Shown one piece after another: positions 1 through 7,911 of a DNA stretch of 50,466 bases (its first letter is position 1; each line of letters starts with the position of its first letter). The translations under genes and the position numbers were made by a program. The notes under the pieces were generated by a model that saw only the letters and a program-made list of their open reading frames with translations, made no database searches and had not been told where the DNA came from. The stretch lies in contig CAZXIV010000007.1 of the NCBI GenBank assembly GCA_964640945.1, positions 1 to 50,466 of the forward strand. The letters run 5' to 3'. The DNA comes from JAGOUB01 sp964640945 (lineage in GTDB: Bacteria > Patescibacteriota > Gracilibacteria > Peribacterales > Peribacteraceae).

Positions 1-105
1 GCACGAAGCGAAGGTTGGTGCCCGGACGTTCCTCCCCCGGCGCAGGGCCGAGGGCGGTCATCAAGGAGCGGACGGCTATCGTTGCGCCTTCCTTAGGCGG
101 ATGCA
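1..105 (-). ncRNA. rnpB: RNase P RNA, 5' part (cut by window edge)
   Basis: Catalytic RNA of RNase P, which trims tRNA 5' leaders. Read on the minus strand, bases 34 to 17 give GAGGAACGTCCGGGCACC, which matches the universally conserved 5' half of helix P4 in bacterial RNase P RNA (GAGGAAAGTCCGGGCTCC in many species; the C at the seventh position is found in other phyla). Upstream, a GGCGCA...TGCGCC pairing just before the motif is placed like the P3 hairpin that precedes P4. The rest of the molecule lies beyond base 1. The 5' end near 105 is approximate. The gene follows tRNA-Thr on the same strand and may share its transcript. Confidence 0.8.
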
Positions 106-110
106 ATGGC

Positions 111-149
111 TTTCACCGTAAAAAGATCTCGATGGCCTGCACGGTGAAA
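111..149. repeat. 9-bp inverted repeat between tRNA-Thr and rnpB
   Basis: TTTCACCGT (111-119) and ACGGTGAAA (141-149) form a perfect 9-bp stem with a 21-base loop. The outer arm directly abuts the encoded CCA end of the tRNA. It could be a 3' processing signal for the tRNA or a structure between two stable RNAs. The loop contains a T run when read on the minus strand, but no T run follows the stem, so it does not look like a standard terminator. Confidence 0.6.
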
Positions 150-224
150 TGGAGCCGTCCACGGGGATTGAACCCGTGACCCCGTCCTTACCATGGACGT
201 GCTCTACCACTGAGCTAGGACGGC
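150..224 (-). tRNA. tRNA-Thr (anticodon GGT), CCA encoded
   Basis: On the minus strand a full cloverleaf can be drawn. The acceptor stem GCCGTCC/GGACGGC spans 218-224 and 154-160. The D arm is GCTC...GAGC. The anticodon stem CGTCC/GGACG encloses the loop ATGGTAA, so the anticodon is GGT (Thr). The T arm has the GGTTCAATCCC pattern. The discriminator is T (base 153) and the 3' CCA is encoded (150-152). It reads ACC and ACT codons. Confidence 0.95.
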
Positions 225-563
225 TGATGTGGGATGAAACAAAAGATCGAATCGTCTGGAGCACAGTGCTTCTGATGATGGACGCTCTGCTCGCGCAGAG
301 CGAGGCACTGCGCTAGGACATTTGAGGAACGATGATGCCAAACCTCCGCAGGGCCTGCGGGACGCCAGTGTAAAAGGCCCTGTGCTCTCCCACAAGCTCA
401 GTTGGCCTCATTCTCATCAGGAGAAAGGGGGTCTTCCGCCGGGAAATCGGACCGCAGGCGGAGGGGTTGGTTGAGGAATTAGTCGATGAAAAGGTGGCCG
501 CGGAACGATTCGACGGACTCCAAACGCCGCCGCGGCCCGTGCGCTGGTGGCGCCCCTGGCCGG
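225..563. other. Gene-free stretch upstream of tRNA-Thr
   Basis: No convincing gene was found here. A perfect 8-bp hairpin with a TCGC loop lies at 283-302 and has no T run. A plus-strand open frame from 374 to 637 has a fairly protein-like composition but no usable start codon, and its 3' part runs antisense to sufU. The stretch probably also contains the tRNA/rnpB promoter on the minus strand, but no clear hexamers stand out. Confidence 0.5.
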
Positions 564-974
564 TCAATCCGTCGTGGCCAGTGTCTCGGTCCAACCTTGC
601 GGCTCTTTTCCCTCGGCCGCGCGCAGAGTGTTTTTGAGCGTATGGAGCGCGAGCAACCCGCACTTAAGACGGCGTGGCCCAATCGGCACGCCGAGGAGTG
701 CGAGCATCTCCTGGCTGGTCAGGGCGGCGGCTTCGGTCGTCGTTTTGCCCACGAGCGTCTCGCCGAGGATCGACATGCCTGCCTGGCTGATGGCGCAGCC
801 TTGGCCGTCCCAGCCGAGCGCGGTGATGCGGCCATGTTTCAGTGTGAGTGAGAGCGCGAGTGCATCCCCGCAGCTGGCGTTTGTCTCGTGCCGGACGGCG
901 GTTGCGTCGGCGAGCGCCTGCTTGGCGCGGGGGGAGCGGTAGTGGTCGAGAATGTTGTCGGCGTAGAGGTCCAT
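564..974 (-). CDS. sufU: SufU-type Fe-S cluster scaffold / sulfur acceptor
   Basis: A 136-residue protein of the SufU branch of the IscU family, the sulfur-accepting partner of the cysteine desulfurase SufS. The N-terminus (LYADNILDHYRSPR) is typical. The three zinc/sulfur-binding cysteines are present: C35 in the NASCGD motif, C60 in GQGCAIS and C105 in RRLKCG. The insertion between the second and third cysteine is the length expected for SufU rather than IscU. The start ATG lies 1 base after the sufS stop, so the pair forms one transcript with sufS first. No sufB, sufC or sufD gene is in the window. Confidence 0.93.
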   Translation of the reverse strand: MDLYADNILDHYRSPRAKQALADATAVRHETNASCGDALALSLTLKHGRITALGWDGQGCAISQAGMSILGETLVGKTTTEAAALTSQEMLALLGVPIGPRRLKCGLLALHTLKNTLRAAEGKEPQGWTETLATTD

Positions 975-975
975 A

Positions 976-2205
976 TCAGCGGGTGAGGCGGCGATTCCAA
1001 TCGGTCACAATCTCGTCCACGGCAGCGACTAGGGCGTCGATTTCCGACAGGGTGTTGTAGGGTGCGACCGACAGTCGCGACGAGGCGGCGAGGCCGAGGC
1101 GGGTGTGGAGTGGCTGCGCGCAAAGATGGCCCGAGCGCAAACAGAAGCCGCGTTCGCCGAGCATGTCGGTGAGGTCGTGGGGGTGGAGGTTGGCAATCGT
1201 GAAGCTGAGGCAGCCGTGGCGAAGGGCGGGATCTGCCGGGCCGAGAACACGGACGCCGGGGATGTCGGCGAGTGCGTGCGCGCGGGCGAGCAGGGTGTGC
1301 TCATGCGCAGCCACTTCGGCGCGCGGCAGTGTTTGCAGCCAATGGATGGCGGCCGCCAAACCGACGGCTTCGCCGATAGCAAGCGTGCCCGCCTCGAAGC
1401 GTTGGGGCGGATCGGCGGGGATGAAACCCTCTTCTGTCACCGCTTGTACCATGCCGCCGCCGCCCAGGAAGGGCGGCAACTTGGCGAGTATTTCCGGCCG
1501 GCTCCAAAGCACGCCGATACCGGTGGGACCAAAAATCTTATGGCTGGAGAACGCCAAAAAGTCACAGTCGAGCGCCTGCACGTCGATCTCGCCGTGGGCG
1601 ATGGCTTGCGCGGCGTCGATGCACACGAGCGCGCCGGCGGCCCGGGCGCGGGCGACGATGCTGGGTAGGTCGGGCCGGACGCCGAGGACGTTGCTCTGGG
1701 CGGTGACGCTCACCAGGCGCACCCGGCCATCGGCGAGGGCGGCGTCCAGCGCCGCCAGGTCCAGCTGGCCGGCGTCGTTGGCGGGAATCCAGCGGATGTC
1801 GAGGCTCATCGCCGCCTGCAGTTGCTGCCAGGGGATGATGTTGCTGTGGTGCTCAAGGGTACTGATAACAACGGCGTCACCGGCCCGCCAGCTGGCGCTC
1901 AAGCACCGGGCGACGAGGTTGAGGGATTCGGTCGCGCTCTTGGTGAAGATGACTGAGGCGGGGGAGGGGGCGTTGAGAAATCTCGCCACAGTGGTGCGGG
2001 CCTCTTCGAAGCGTGCCGTGGCGGCTTCGGCCAGGGGGTGGAGGCCGCGGTGGCCGCTGCCGTTTTCGCTTTCATAAAACGATCGGATGGCGTCCAGGAC
2101 GGCGGCCGGCTTCTGGGTAGTGGCGGCGCTATCGAGGTAGATTAGCGCCTTTGGTTGGCCGAAATACGCGAATTGCTGGCGAAGGGGATTGGGATCGAAG
2201 GGCAT
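976..2205 (-). CDS. sufS: Cysteine desulfurase SufS
   Basis: A 409-residue PLP enzyme that takes sulfur from cysteine and passes it through a persulfide to SufU for Fe-S cluster assembly. Diagnostic parts: the N-terminal IYLDSAATTQKP segment, the PLP lysine K223 in SSHKIFGPTG, the LEHHSN motif near 120, and the active-site loop RSGHLCAQP with catalytic C362, which is the group II (SufS) pattern. The ATG at 2205 was preferred over the longer frame because homology begins there and a TACCAT -10 box ends 8 bases upstream. It is divergent from the GT-C gene at 2248; their promoters overlap. Confidence 0.95.
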   Translation of the reverse strand: MPFDPNPLRQQFAYFGQPKALIYLDSAATTQKPAAVLDAIRSFYESENGSGHRGLHPLAEAATARFEEARTTVARFLNAPSPASVIFTKSATESLNLVARCLSASWRAGDAVVISTLEHHSNIIPWQQLQAAMSLDIRWIPANDAGQLDLAALDAALADGRVRLVSVTAQSNVLGVRPDLPSIVARARAAGALVCIDAAQAIAHGEIDVQALDCDFLAFSSHKIFGPTGIGVLWSRPEILAKLPPFLGGGGMVQAVTEEGFIPADPPQRFEAGTLAIGEAVGLAAAIHWLQTLPRAEVAAHEHTLLARAHALADIPGVRVLGPADPALRHGCLSFTIANLHPHDLTDMLGERGFCLRSGHLCAQPLHTRLGLAASSRLSVAPYNTLSEIDALVAAVDEIVTDWNRRLTR

Positions 2206-2213
2206 GGTCCCGT

Positions 2214-2223
2214 ATGGTACGCT
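2214..2223. promoter_or_regulatory. Overlapping divergent -10 boxes (sufS and GT-C gene)
   Basis: The minus-strand TACCAT (2214-2219) lies 8 bases before the sufS ATG. The plus-strand TACGCT (2218-2223) lies 24 bases before the ATG at 2248. The two boxes share bases, so the two directions may compete. No clear -35 hexamers are seen. Confidence 0.45.
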
Positions 2224-2247
2224 GGACACTCGTCTTCCTGCCACCAG

Positions 2248-5061
2248 ATGATCTCCTCTCAGACCGCCAAAAACCTCGCTCTCGCCTTCTTCGCCCTTCT
2301 GCTCCTGTGGGGTGGGTACGTATTTATCATGTACGCGGGTATCAAAGAGCATTTTGGTCACCTTCTCCCCGCCAGCCCGGAAGATAACCGCGTGCAGGAC
2401 GTCTTAAGCGCTTGCTACGATGGAGACACCTTCTGCCAGGGGCTTCATGCCTTCCTGCCGTCGTTGCTCTTTACGTTCGAACGGCTCGCGCCTTTTTTGA
2501 TGTATATCGTCGTCAGCGTCCTGGGTATCGGCGGCTGGCTTATTTTCCGCATGGTCCGTGCCGAACGGTCTGAGTCTCCCGCCATTCGGGTGTGGACACT
2601 CGTGCCGCTCCTGCTTGCCGCCATCTGGGTGTTGTTTTCCTCGCTGGCCGGCGCCGACCCCGGCCGGGGCGCGCCGCTCAAGTGGCTTGTGGATCCGAAT
2701 TCCAACTATTACTCCCAACGTGTGGACAGCGAGACGCTCCAGATCCTCCGCGTCTCCTTTAACGATCTCCAGCTTCGCGGCTGCCTGTCACCGGTGCCCG
2801 GCACCATCGATCCGCCCGTCTACAATCTAAAAACGAGCTGCATCCAGCAGTCGTTTTTCACGCTCGTGCTCCCGGCCTTCCTCTTTATTCTGCTGGTGGC
2901 GCTCGACTTCCTGCTGCTCGGCCTGGCCCTGCTGCCGCTACTAAAACTTCAACCGCGACACCTGCCCTTCGACCGTGAGCTGCTCCTGGCGCTCGGCCTG
3001 GGTGTGGCCGGCATGGTGACGGTGTTGTGGTTCCTGGCCGTCTTCGGTCTGATCTACCGGGCCACGGGCATTATCTTGCTTCTGGGCATCCCCCTTGCCT
3101 GCTATCGGCAAGTGATTGATCTATGGCGGCGCCTGCGTGGCGTCCGCTTGGTCCTGCCGGCGGCTTGGGGCGGCTGGCAGCTCATCGCCGGTTGGGCGCT
3201 GATCACGCTCTTTGCTGTTAATTTCCTGGCGGTGATCCGGCCTTTTCCCATTGGCTGGGATGATCTTGGTAGTTACTTAAATCGCCCGCATCTACTCGTG
3301 GAGTACGGCCACTTCATTCCGAAGATGGCGTCGTTCCAATGGGAGTACATCACCTCACTCGGGTTTTGGGTCTTCGGTCCGAGTTCGATCTTCGGCGCCG
3401 TGACTTCGATGCTCTTAAACTGGCTGGCCGGCGTGCTGGCCGTACTGAGCTTGGGGGTGGCCGGGCGCTTCGTGCTTGGGCGTGGCGGCCTGCTGGCGGC
3501 TCTCTTCTACGCGCTGCTGCCTATGGTCGGTCACTTCTCGTTTGCCGACATGAAGATTGATAACGCCGTGTTCCTGATGACGGTTATTGCCTTTGTCGCC
3601 GTCTTCTCGCTGCTCTTCCCCGACCATGAGGAGGGCCATGACCGCGCCGATCGTCGGCGTTGGGCGCTGCTTGGTGGCATCTTTATTGGCTTTGCCTTCG
3701 GCTTCAAAGTCACTACCGCGATGTCGATCTTTGGCTTGCTCTTTGTCATGGCGGGCGTGTGGCTTGGTTGGCCGGCGATGCTTGGATCAGCGTTCGTCAT
3801 GCTCTCGGCCTTTATGGCCCAGGGCACGCTCAAGGCGTCGGCAGTGCTGAGTCGCTTCGTCGGCACGGATATCGCGCTGCCCACGCGGGCTCTCATTCTC
3901 GGTGGCCTGGTGCTGGCCGGGCTCAGTTTTATCTTTGCTATCCGCCGTCGCCCCGCCGTCGCCCGTCCCGCTTTTACGGAAGCCGGACTCTTTCTCATCG
4001 CGATTCTTGCGGTCATCTTGCCCTGGGTGATCCATAACAACATCTACAACGAGCAGTGGCCGCCAAGCTTCTTATTCGCTCCCGAGGACCGTTTGTCACC
4101 GAGTATCAGTCTGAAGCCCGACTCCGTCTCCACCACCCGCGTGGTAAAAACGCTGCCGCCGGCGCTCGCGCTTGATGAGAATCACCCCGCCTGCACAAAC
4201 ACCGGCACGGCCGAGGAACTGGACCGCTACTGGGGTTCGGCCAGCGGCCCGTCGCACTATCTACTTCTCCCGTGGCGCATTGTCATGAATATCGACAATG
4301 GCGGCTACTACGTCACCACCAGTGCGCTGCTCCTGTTTTTGCCACTCGTGCTCTTGATGCCGGCGTTCTGGCTCCGAACCAACCGACGCCTGCGCTGGCT
4401 CTTTATGCTCACGGCGATGCAAACGGGACTCTGGGTGCTTCTCGCCAACGGTGTGCTCTGGTACGGACTCGGCATGTTTATTGGCGTCGCTCTGCTGGTG
4501 GAGGCGTTGCTGCGCGAGGCGCCCGACCGCCGCTCACGCGCCCTGATGGGTGTCTTCGTCACGATCTCCCTCCTGACATCGCTCGGCTTCCGCATGTGGC
4601 AGTTTGAGATGCAGGCCGGATCGCTGGAGTTTGTGATTGGCAAGGTGAATGCCGACGTGGTCTACGCCCAGACTATTCCGCACTACCAGCAAGTGGCGGC
4701 CGCGGTGGTGGCCCGCGCCAAACAAGTGCCCGATCGCCCCTACACATTGCGCATGGGGACGTTTATTCCGTACTTCATCCCGCGCAATCCGGAGCTCGTG
4801 CCCAATGGCGACAATCAGCTCGATTTCTTTAGCTGCATTGCCCAGGAGAATGATCCGGCGCTCATCACGGCCCGCCTGAAAGCCTACGGCTTCAATGGCC
4901 TGATTTTCGATCTCAACACTGCCAGCATCGAGCAAGATCCCAATGGCACGCTCCACCAGAAGGTACAGCGCTTCCTCAACTATGTGGCCAATCCCGCCTC
5001 GGGCGTGCAGGCTGCCGTGGTCGACCCGGCCGCCGGCATTTCGTACTTTATCATTCCATGA
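2248..5061 (+). CDS. Large GT-C-type membrane glycosyltransferase
   Basis: A 937-residue integral membrane protein with many hydrophobic segments, starting with one at about residues 8-30. The best functional clue is the acidic pair D338-D339 in a GWDD motif in a loop between membrane helices, as in GT-C (ArnT/PMT-like) enzymes that use polyprenyl-phosphate sugars on the outer face of the membrane. A soluble extracytoplasmic segment follows the last helices. Length exceeds ordinary PMT_2 proteins. The ATG at 2248 was chosen because the upstream codons of the frame overlap the divergent sufS promoter. The stop overlaps the next start (ATGA), which couples it to the polyprenyl-phosphate sugar synthase that could make its donor. 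The exact sugar is unknown. Confidence 0.7.
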   Translation: MISSQTAKNLALAFFALLLLWGGYVFIMYAGIKEHFGHLLPASPEDNRVQDVLSACYDGDTFCQGLHAFLPSLLFTFERLAPFLMYIVVSVLGIGGWLIFRMVRAERSESPAIRVWTLVPLLLAAIWVLFSSLAGADPGRGAPLKWLVDPNSNYYSQRVDSETLQILRVSFNDLQLRGCLSPVPGTIDPPVYNLKTSCIQQSFFTLVLPAFLFILLVALDFLLLGLALLPLLKLQPRHLPFDRELLLALGLGVAGMVTVLWFLAVFGLIYRATGIILLLGIPLACYRQVIDLWRRLRGVRLVLPAAWGGWQLIAGWALITLFAVNFLAVIRPFPIGWDDLGSYLNRPHLLVEYGHFIPKMASFQWEYITSLGFWVFGPSSIFGAVTSMLLNWLAGVLAVLSLGVAGRFVLGRGGLLAALFYALLPMVGHFSFADMKIDNAVFLMTVIAFVAVFSLLFPDHEEGHDRADRRRWALLGGIFIGFAFGFKVTTAMSIFGLLFVMAGVWLGWPAMLGSAFVMLSAFMAQGTLKASAVLSRFVGTDIALPTRALILGGLVLAGLSFIFAIRRRPAVARPAFTEAGLFLIAILAVILPWVIHNNIYNEQWPPSFLFAPEDRLSPSISLKPDSVSTTRVVKTLPPALALDENHPACTNTGTAEELDRYWGSASGPSHYLLLPWRIVMNIDNGGYYVTTSALLLFLPLVLLMPAFWLRTNRRLRWLFMLTAMQTGLWVLLANGVLWYGLGMFIGVALLVEALLREAPDRRSRALMGVFVTISLLTSLGFRMWQFEMQAGSLEFVIGKVNADVVYAQTIPHYQQVAAAVVARAKQVPDRPYTLRMGTFIPYFIPRNPELVPNGDNQLDFFSCIAQENDPALITARLKAYGFNGLIFDLNTASIEQDPNGTLHQKVQRFLNYVANPASGVQAAVVDPAAGISYFIIP

Positions 5062-5738
5062 CCAAGCTCTCGCCTGTCATCGCCGTTATTCCTGCACTCA
5101 ACGAGGCTACTCGGATTGCTGCGGTCATCACCCAAACGCTGCCGTTCGTCGACAGGGTGATTGTGATCGACGACGGCTCGCGCGACGACACCGCCGCGGT
5201 GTCGGCTGCAGCCGGCGCGCTGGTGGTGAGCCACACCCAAAACCTGGGTCCCGGCGGTGCCACCATGACGGGTATTGAGGCGGCTCGGCGGCTCGGCGCG
5301 CAAGTGGTGGTGACACTCGACGCCGATGGCCAGCACTTCGGCAGCGATATTCCGGCCTTCTTGGCGCCGCTCGAGCGCGGTGAAGCCGATGTCGCCTTTG
5401 CCAACCGTTTCGGTCGCGACAACAGCATTCCCGCCGTTCGCCGTCTAGCTAATGCCATCGGCAACCTGATCACCTACGTTGCAACGGGACTCTGGGTGGC
5501 CGACAGCCAGTGTGGGCTTAAGGCCTTTGGTCCCAAGGCAGTGAGCGGTATCCAGCTGCAAATGACGGGCTTTGAGTTCTGCACCGAAATCGTACGCGAG
5601 GTGGCCCGCAAGCACTGGACGTTCGTGGAGGTGCCGGCGAAGGTGGTCTACTCGGAGTACACCATGGCCAAGGGTCAGTCGTTCGCCAACGGCCTCAAGA
5701 CCGCCGCGCGGATTTTGCTTCGTTCCTTTATGCGTTGA
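5058..5738 (+). CDS. GT2 glycosyltransferase, polyprenyl-phosphate sugar synthase type (DPM1/DpgT-like)
   Basis: A 226-residue GT-A fold transferase without membrane anchors. Visible motifs are the N-terminal VIPALNE, the nucleotide-binding IDDGSRDDT, the metal-binding DAD in the TLDADGQH segment, and the acceptor-side GFEFCTEI segment. These are typical of enzymes that move a hexose from a nucleotide sugar to polyprenyl phosphate. It overlaps the GT-C gene by 4 bases and is followed by a DUF2304 membrane protein, a frequent partner of this family. Likely role: supply of lipid-linked sugar to the GT-C enzyme. The sugar (mannose, glucose or other) cannot be read from the sequence. Confidence 0.85.
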   Translation: MTKLSPVIAVIPALNEATRIAAVITQTLPFVDRVIVIDDGSRDDTAAVSAAAGALVVSHTQNLGPGGATMTGIEAARRLGAQVVVTLDADGQHFGSDIPAFLAPLERGEADVAFANRFGRDNSIPAVRRLANAIGNLITYVATGLWVADSQCGLKAFGPKAVSGIQLQMTGFEFCTEIVREVARKHWTFVEVPAKVVYSEYTMAKGQSFANGLKTAARILLRSFMR

Positions 5739-5740
5739 TT

Positions 5741-6103
5741 ATGTCGCTCACTCCCTATCAGATCATCGTCCCCATCCTGGCGCTGCTCGCTCTGAGCTAT
5801 GCCCTCAGTTTGGCTATCAAGGGCAAGAAGGGTTTGTGGGAAGCCATCCTCTGGACGCTCTTCTGGGGCGGCATCGCCACCATCGCGCTCGTGCCGTCGC
5901 TCCTGTCGTATTTGAGTTTCGTGACGGGTATTCAAAACCAAGAGAATGCCGTGATCGTGACGGCGATCGGTATCCTCTTCTTTATCGTCTTTCAACTGAC
6001 GGTGCGCATCGAGGAGCTGTCGCAGCGCCAAGCCCGCCTGGTGCGCGAGATGGCCCTCAAGGACGCCGCTCTCGGACGCCCAGGCGACGGTGCTCCCCGC
6101 TGA
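5741..6103 (+). CDS. DUF2304 small membrane protein
   Basis: About 120 residues with three hydrophobic segments (roughly residues 7-25, 35-55 and 65-85) followed by a charged tail that includes the EELSQRQARL stretch. This layout matches DUF2304 proteins, which usually sit next to DPM1-like GT2 enzymes and may anchor them to the membrane; biochemical function is not established. The ATG at 5741 is used. A TTG at 5735 would extend it by two codons and overlap the previous stop. The stop at 6101-6103 lies 4 bases before the next ATG, so it is part of the same operon. Confidence 0.72.
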   Translation: MSLTPYQIIVPILALLALSYALSLAIKGKKGLWEAILWTLFWGGIATIALVPSLLSYLSFVTGIQNQENAVIVTAIGILFFIVFQLTVRIEELSQRQARLVREMALKDAALGRPGDGAPR

Positions 6104-6107
6104 CGCG

Positions 6108-7253
6108 ATGCGTACCATCCTCCTCATCAGTCCCTACTGGCGCGAGCCGCACCGTTGGATGGTGAGCTCGGTGAAGTTGGCGAAATTGTGGCAGCAGCTC
6201 GGTTACCGCGTAGTGGCCGTCTGCATGGGTAGCCAGACGCGGACGGAAATCGTCAGCCCGACACTCACCATTCACTTTAAAAAAGACCTCTTCTTGCCTG
6301 ATCCCCTCAATTTCGGCATCTGCTTCGGGTTCGGCGGGCTGGTCCGGCGGCTGATCCGCGAGGAGAAGCCCGACCTCATCATCTGTAATAAGGTTCTCTT
6401 CTGGACGTCGTTCTGCTTGCCGTGGTTGCGGCTCCTCGGTCACCGTGTGACGCTTCTCACAGACGCGCTCGTCGGCATGACGTGGTGGCCTCGGAGTCGT
6501 GTCGTGGGTTGGATCATGGCGACCGGCGCCTGGACGATGGGTTGGTTGGTGTTGCTTTCGGCGGAGCGCGTCGTGTTCTTTCATCCGCAGCCCGAACGCC
6601 TACTCAAGCGCCTGCACATCGCCGGAAAATCTCGTGTCATTCCGCCGGGCATCGATCCGAAAGACTACGGCCAGCCGTTGGATTATTATGTCTGGCCCCC
6701 TGAAGAATCGTTCTCCGCCGAGGCGGAGAAGATCGTCGTCACCTATGTTGGGCGGTTGGAATCGGTGAAGGGTGTTGATGATTTTCTGGCCGCAGTCGCT
6801 CCGCTTACCAGACAGTATCCATCCCTGAAGATCCAAGTGGCTGGTTTCTACCGCGACGGCGATCCGCTGGTGGCAGCGTATCAGTCTGATGTCAGCTTCT
6901 TGGGCTTGGTCGATGATATTCCAAAACTATTGGCGACGACGAAGATATTCGTCCTCCCCAGCTACAGCGAAGGCTTGAGCAATGCTCTCATGGAAGCGAT
7001 GGCCAGCGGTTGCGCCTGTGTCGCTAGCGAAGTCGGTGGCAATCGTTATCTAATCGACAACGGTGTGACGGGACTGCTCTTTCCGGCCGGCGATCGTGCC
7101 GCCCTGCAGGCACATGTCCGGCGCCTGACGGAAGATTCCGCCAAGCGAGCCGCATTGGGCCACGCTGCCCGGGCGAAGATTGAGCGGGAGTTTGCGTGGG
7201 ACGTGGTCGGGCAGAAGTATCAGGCGTTGTTCGACGAGGCGATCAGGCCCTGA
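6108..7253 (+). CDS. GT4 family glycosyltransferase
   Basis: A 381-residue GT-B fold enzyme. The N-terminal domain binds acceptor; a hydrophobic patch near residues 130-150 may be a membrane contact. The C-terminal domain has the donor-site pattern VTYVGRLESVKGVDDF and the full EX7E motif (EGLSNALME) followed by the MASG...VGG signature of retaining GT4 enzymes. It is the last gene of the operon from 2248. The ATG at 6108 was preferred to the upstream GTG at 6090, which would overlap the previous gene. The 3' end overlaps the convergent methyltransferase by 11 bases. Confidence 0.88.
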   Translation: MRTILLISPYWREPHRWMVSSVKLAKLWQQLGYRVVAVCMGSQTRTEIVSPTLTIHFKKDLFLPDPLNFGICFGFGGLVRRLIREEKPDLIICNKVLFWTSFCLPWLRLLGHRVTLLTDALVGMTWWPRSRVVGWIMATGAWTMGWLVLLSAERVVFFHPQPERLLKRLHIAGKSRVIPPGIDPKDYGQPLDYYVWPPEESFSAEAEKIVVTYVGRLESVKGVDDFLAAVAPLTRQYPSLKIQVAGFYRDGDPLVAAYQSDVSFLGLVDDIPKLLATTKIFVLPSYSEGLSNALMEAMASGCACVASEVGGNRYLIDNGVTGLLFPAGDRAALQAHVRRLTEDSAKRAALGHAARAKIEREFAWDVVGQKYQALFDEAIRP

Positions 7254-7866
7254 TTTTCAACACGAAGAAGTGATGGTACTGGCTCTCGAAGGGGATGAAC
7301 TCTTCTTCAATGTCGCCAATAGTTTGGAGGATGGCGCGGAGGCGGCGGGGTGGGTAGCCGCGTTTGCCAATCTCCCAGTAGTGCTGACCGTCGAACGTGT
7401 GCACGAGAGGATGGGGGACCTTAAAGGCGAGTGTCAGCTTGGGAAGGAGGGGCAGCTTGAGGGAGAAGGTGAACGCCGGTCCGTAATGGGGAAGGCTGAG
7501 TAGAACGTGCGTGCGTGCCACCCGGGCCAGCTCGCGCACGGCCCGCTCGAAATGATCGAAGGGTAGGTGCTCGAGTACTTCAAAGGCGCAGGCGATATCA
7601 ACCGACCGGTCGGGCAGAGGAATGGCGAGGACCGATCCCATCACGTCGGGGCGGAGGTCGGCGGCGATATCGAGGCTCTGGTAGGCCACGGTGGTATTAC
7701 GGCGCAGGTAATCGCCAATGACGCCGTCGCCGACACCCGCTTCCAACACCGAGCGGGGGCGGAGCGCCAGCAGGCAGCGGAGCTGGTGGTAATAGCTCAC
7801 GAAGCGCCCGCTGCTGCTATAGCGGCTGAATTCGTACGCTTCCCGGTCGACCTGTTTTGTCTCCAT
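7243..7866 (-). CDS. SAM-dependent methyltransferase (class I, type 11)
   Basis: A 207-residue protein with SAM-binding motif I (VLEAGVGDGVIGDYL), an acidic residue at the end of strand beta-2, the AFEVLEHLPFD post-motif and a short C-terminal substrate domain. It probably methylates a sugar or lipid-linked glycan, given its place between glycosyltransferase genes. A longer upstream frame exists, but the ATG at 7866 is where homology begins, and a TATGCT -10 box stands exactly 6 bases before it, implying a leaderless mRNA. It is divergent from the GT4 gene at 7912. Confidence 0.85.
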   Translation of the reverse strand: METKQVDREAYEFSRYSSSGRFVSYYHQLRCLLALRPRSVLEAGVGDGVIGDYLRRNTTVAYQSLDIAADLRPDVMGSVLAIPLPDRSVDIACAFEVLEHLPFDHFERAVRELARVARTHVLLSLPHYGPAFTFSLKLPLLPKLTLAFKVPHPLVHTFDGQHYWEIGKRGYPPRRLRAILQTIGDIEEEFIPFESQYHHFFVLKIRA

Positions 7867-7872
7867 ACACCG

Positions 7873-7905
7873 AGCATACGGTCGCGCTCGCGGCTCTGCT
7901 AGGCT
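7873..7905. promoter_or_regulatory. Divergent -10 boxes, both 6 bases from their start codons
   Basis: The minus-strand TATGCT (7873-7878) is 6 bases from the ATG at 7866. The plus-strand TAGGCT (7900-7905) is 6 bases from the GTG at 7912. Only 21 bases separate the two boxes, so polymerase binding on one side should exclude the other. Confidence 0.6.
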
Positions 7906-7911
7906 GGAGCG

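Noticed and set aside
374..637. Plus-strand open frame of about 88 codons upstream of and antisense to sufU
   Set aside because: Part of its translation looks protein-like, but there is no ATG/GTG/TTG near its beginning, no -10 box in the usual position, and its 3' part is antisense to the conserved sufU C-terminus.
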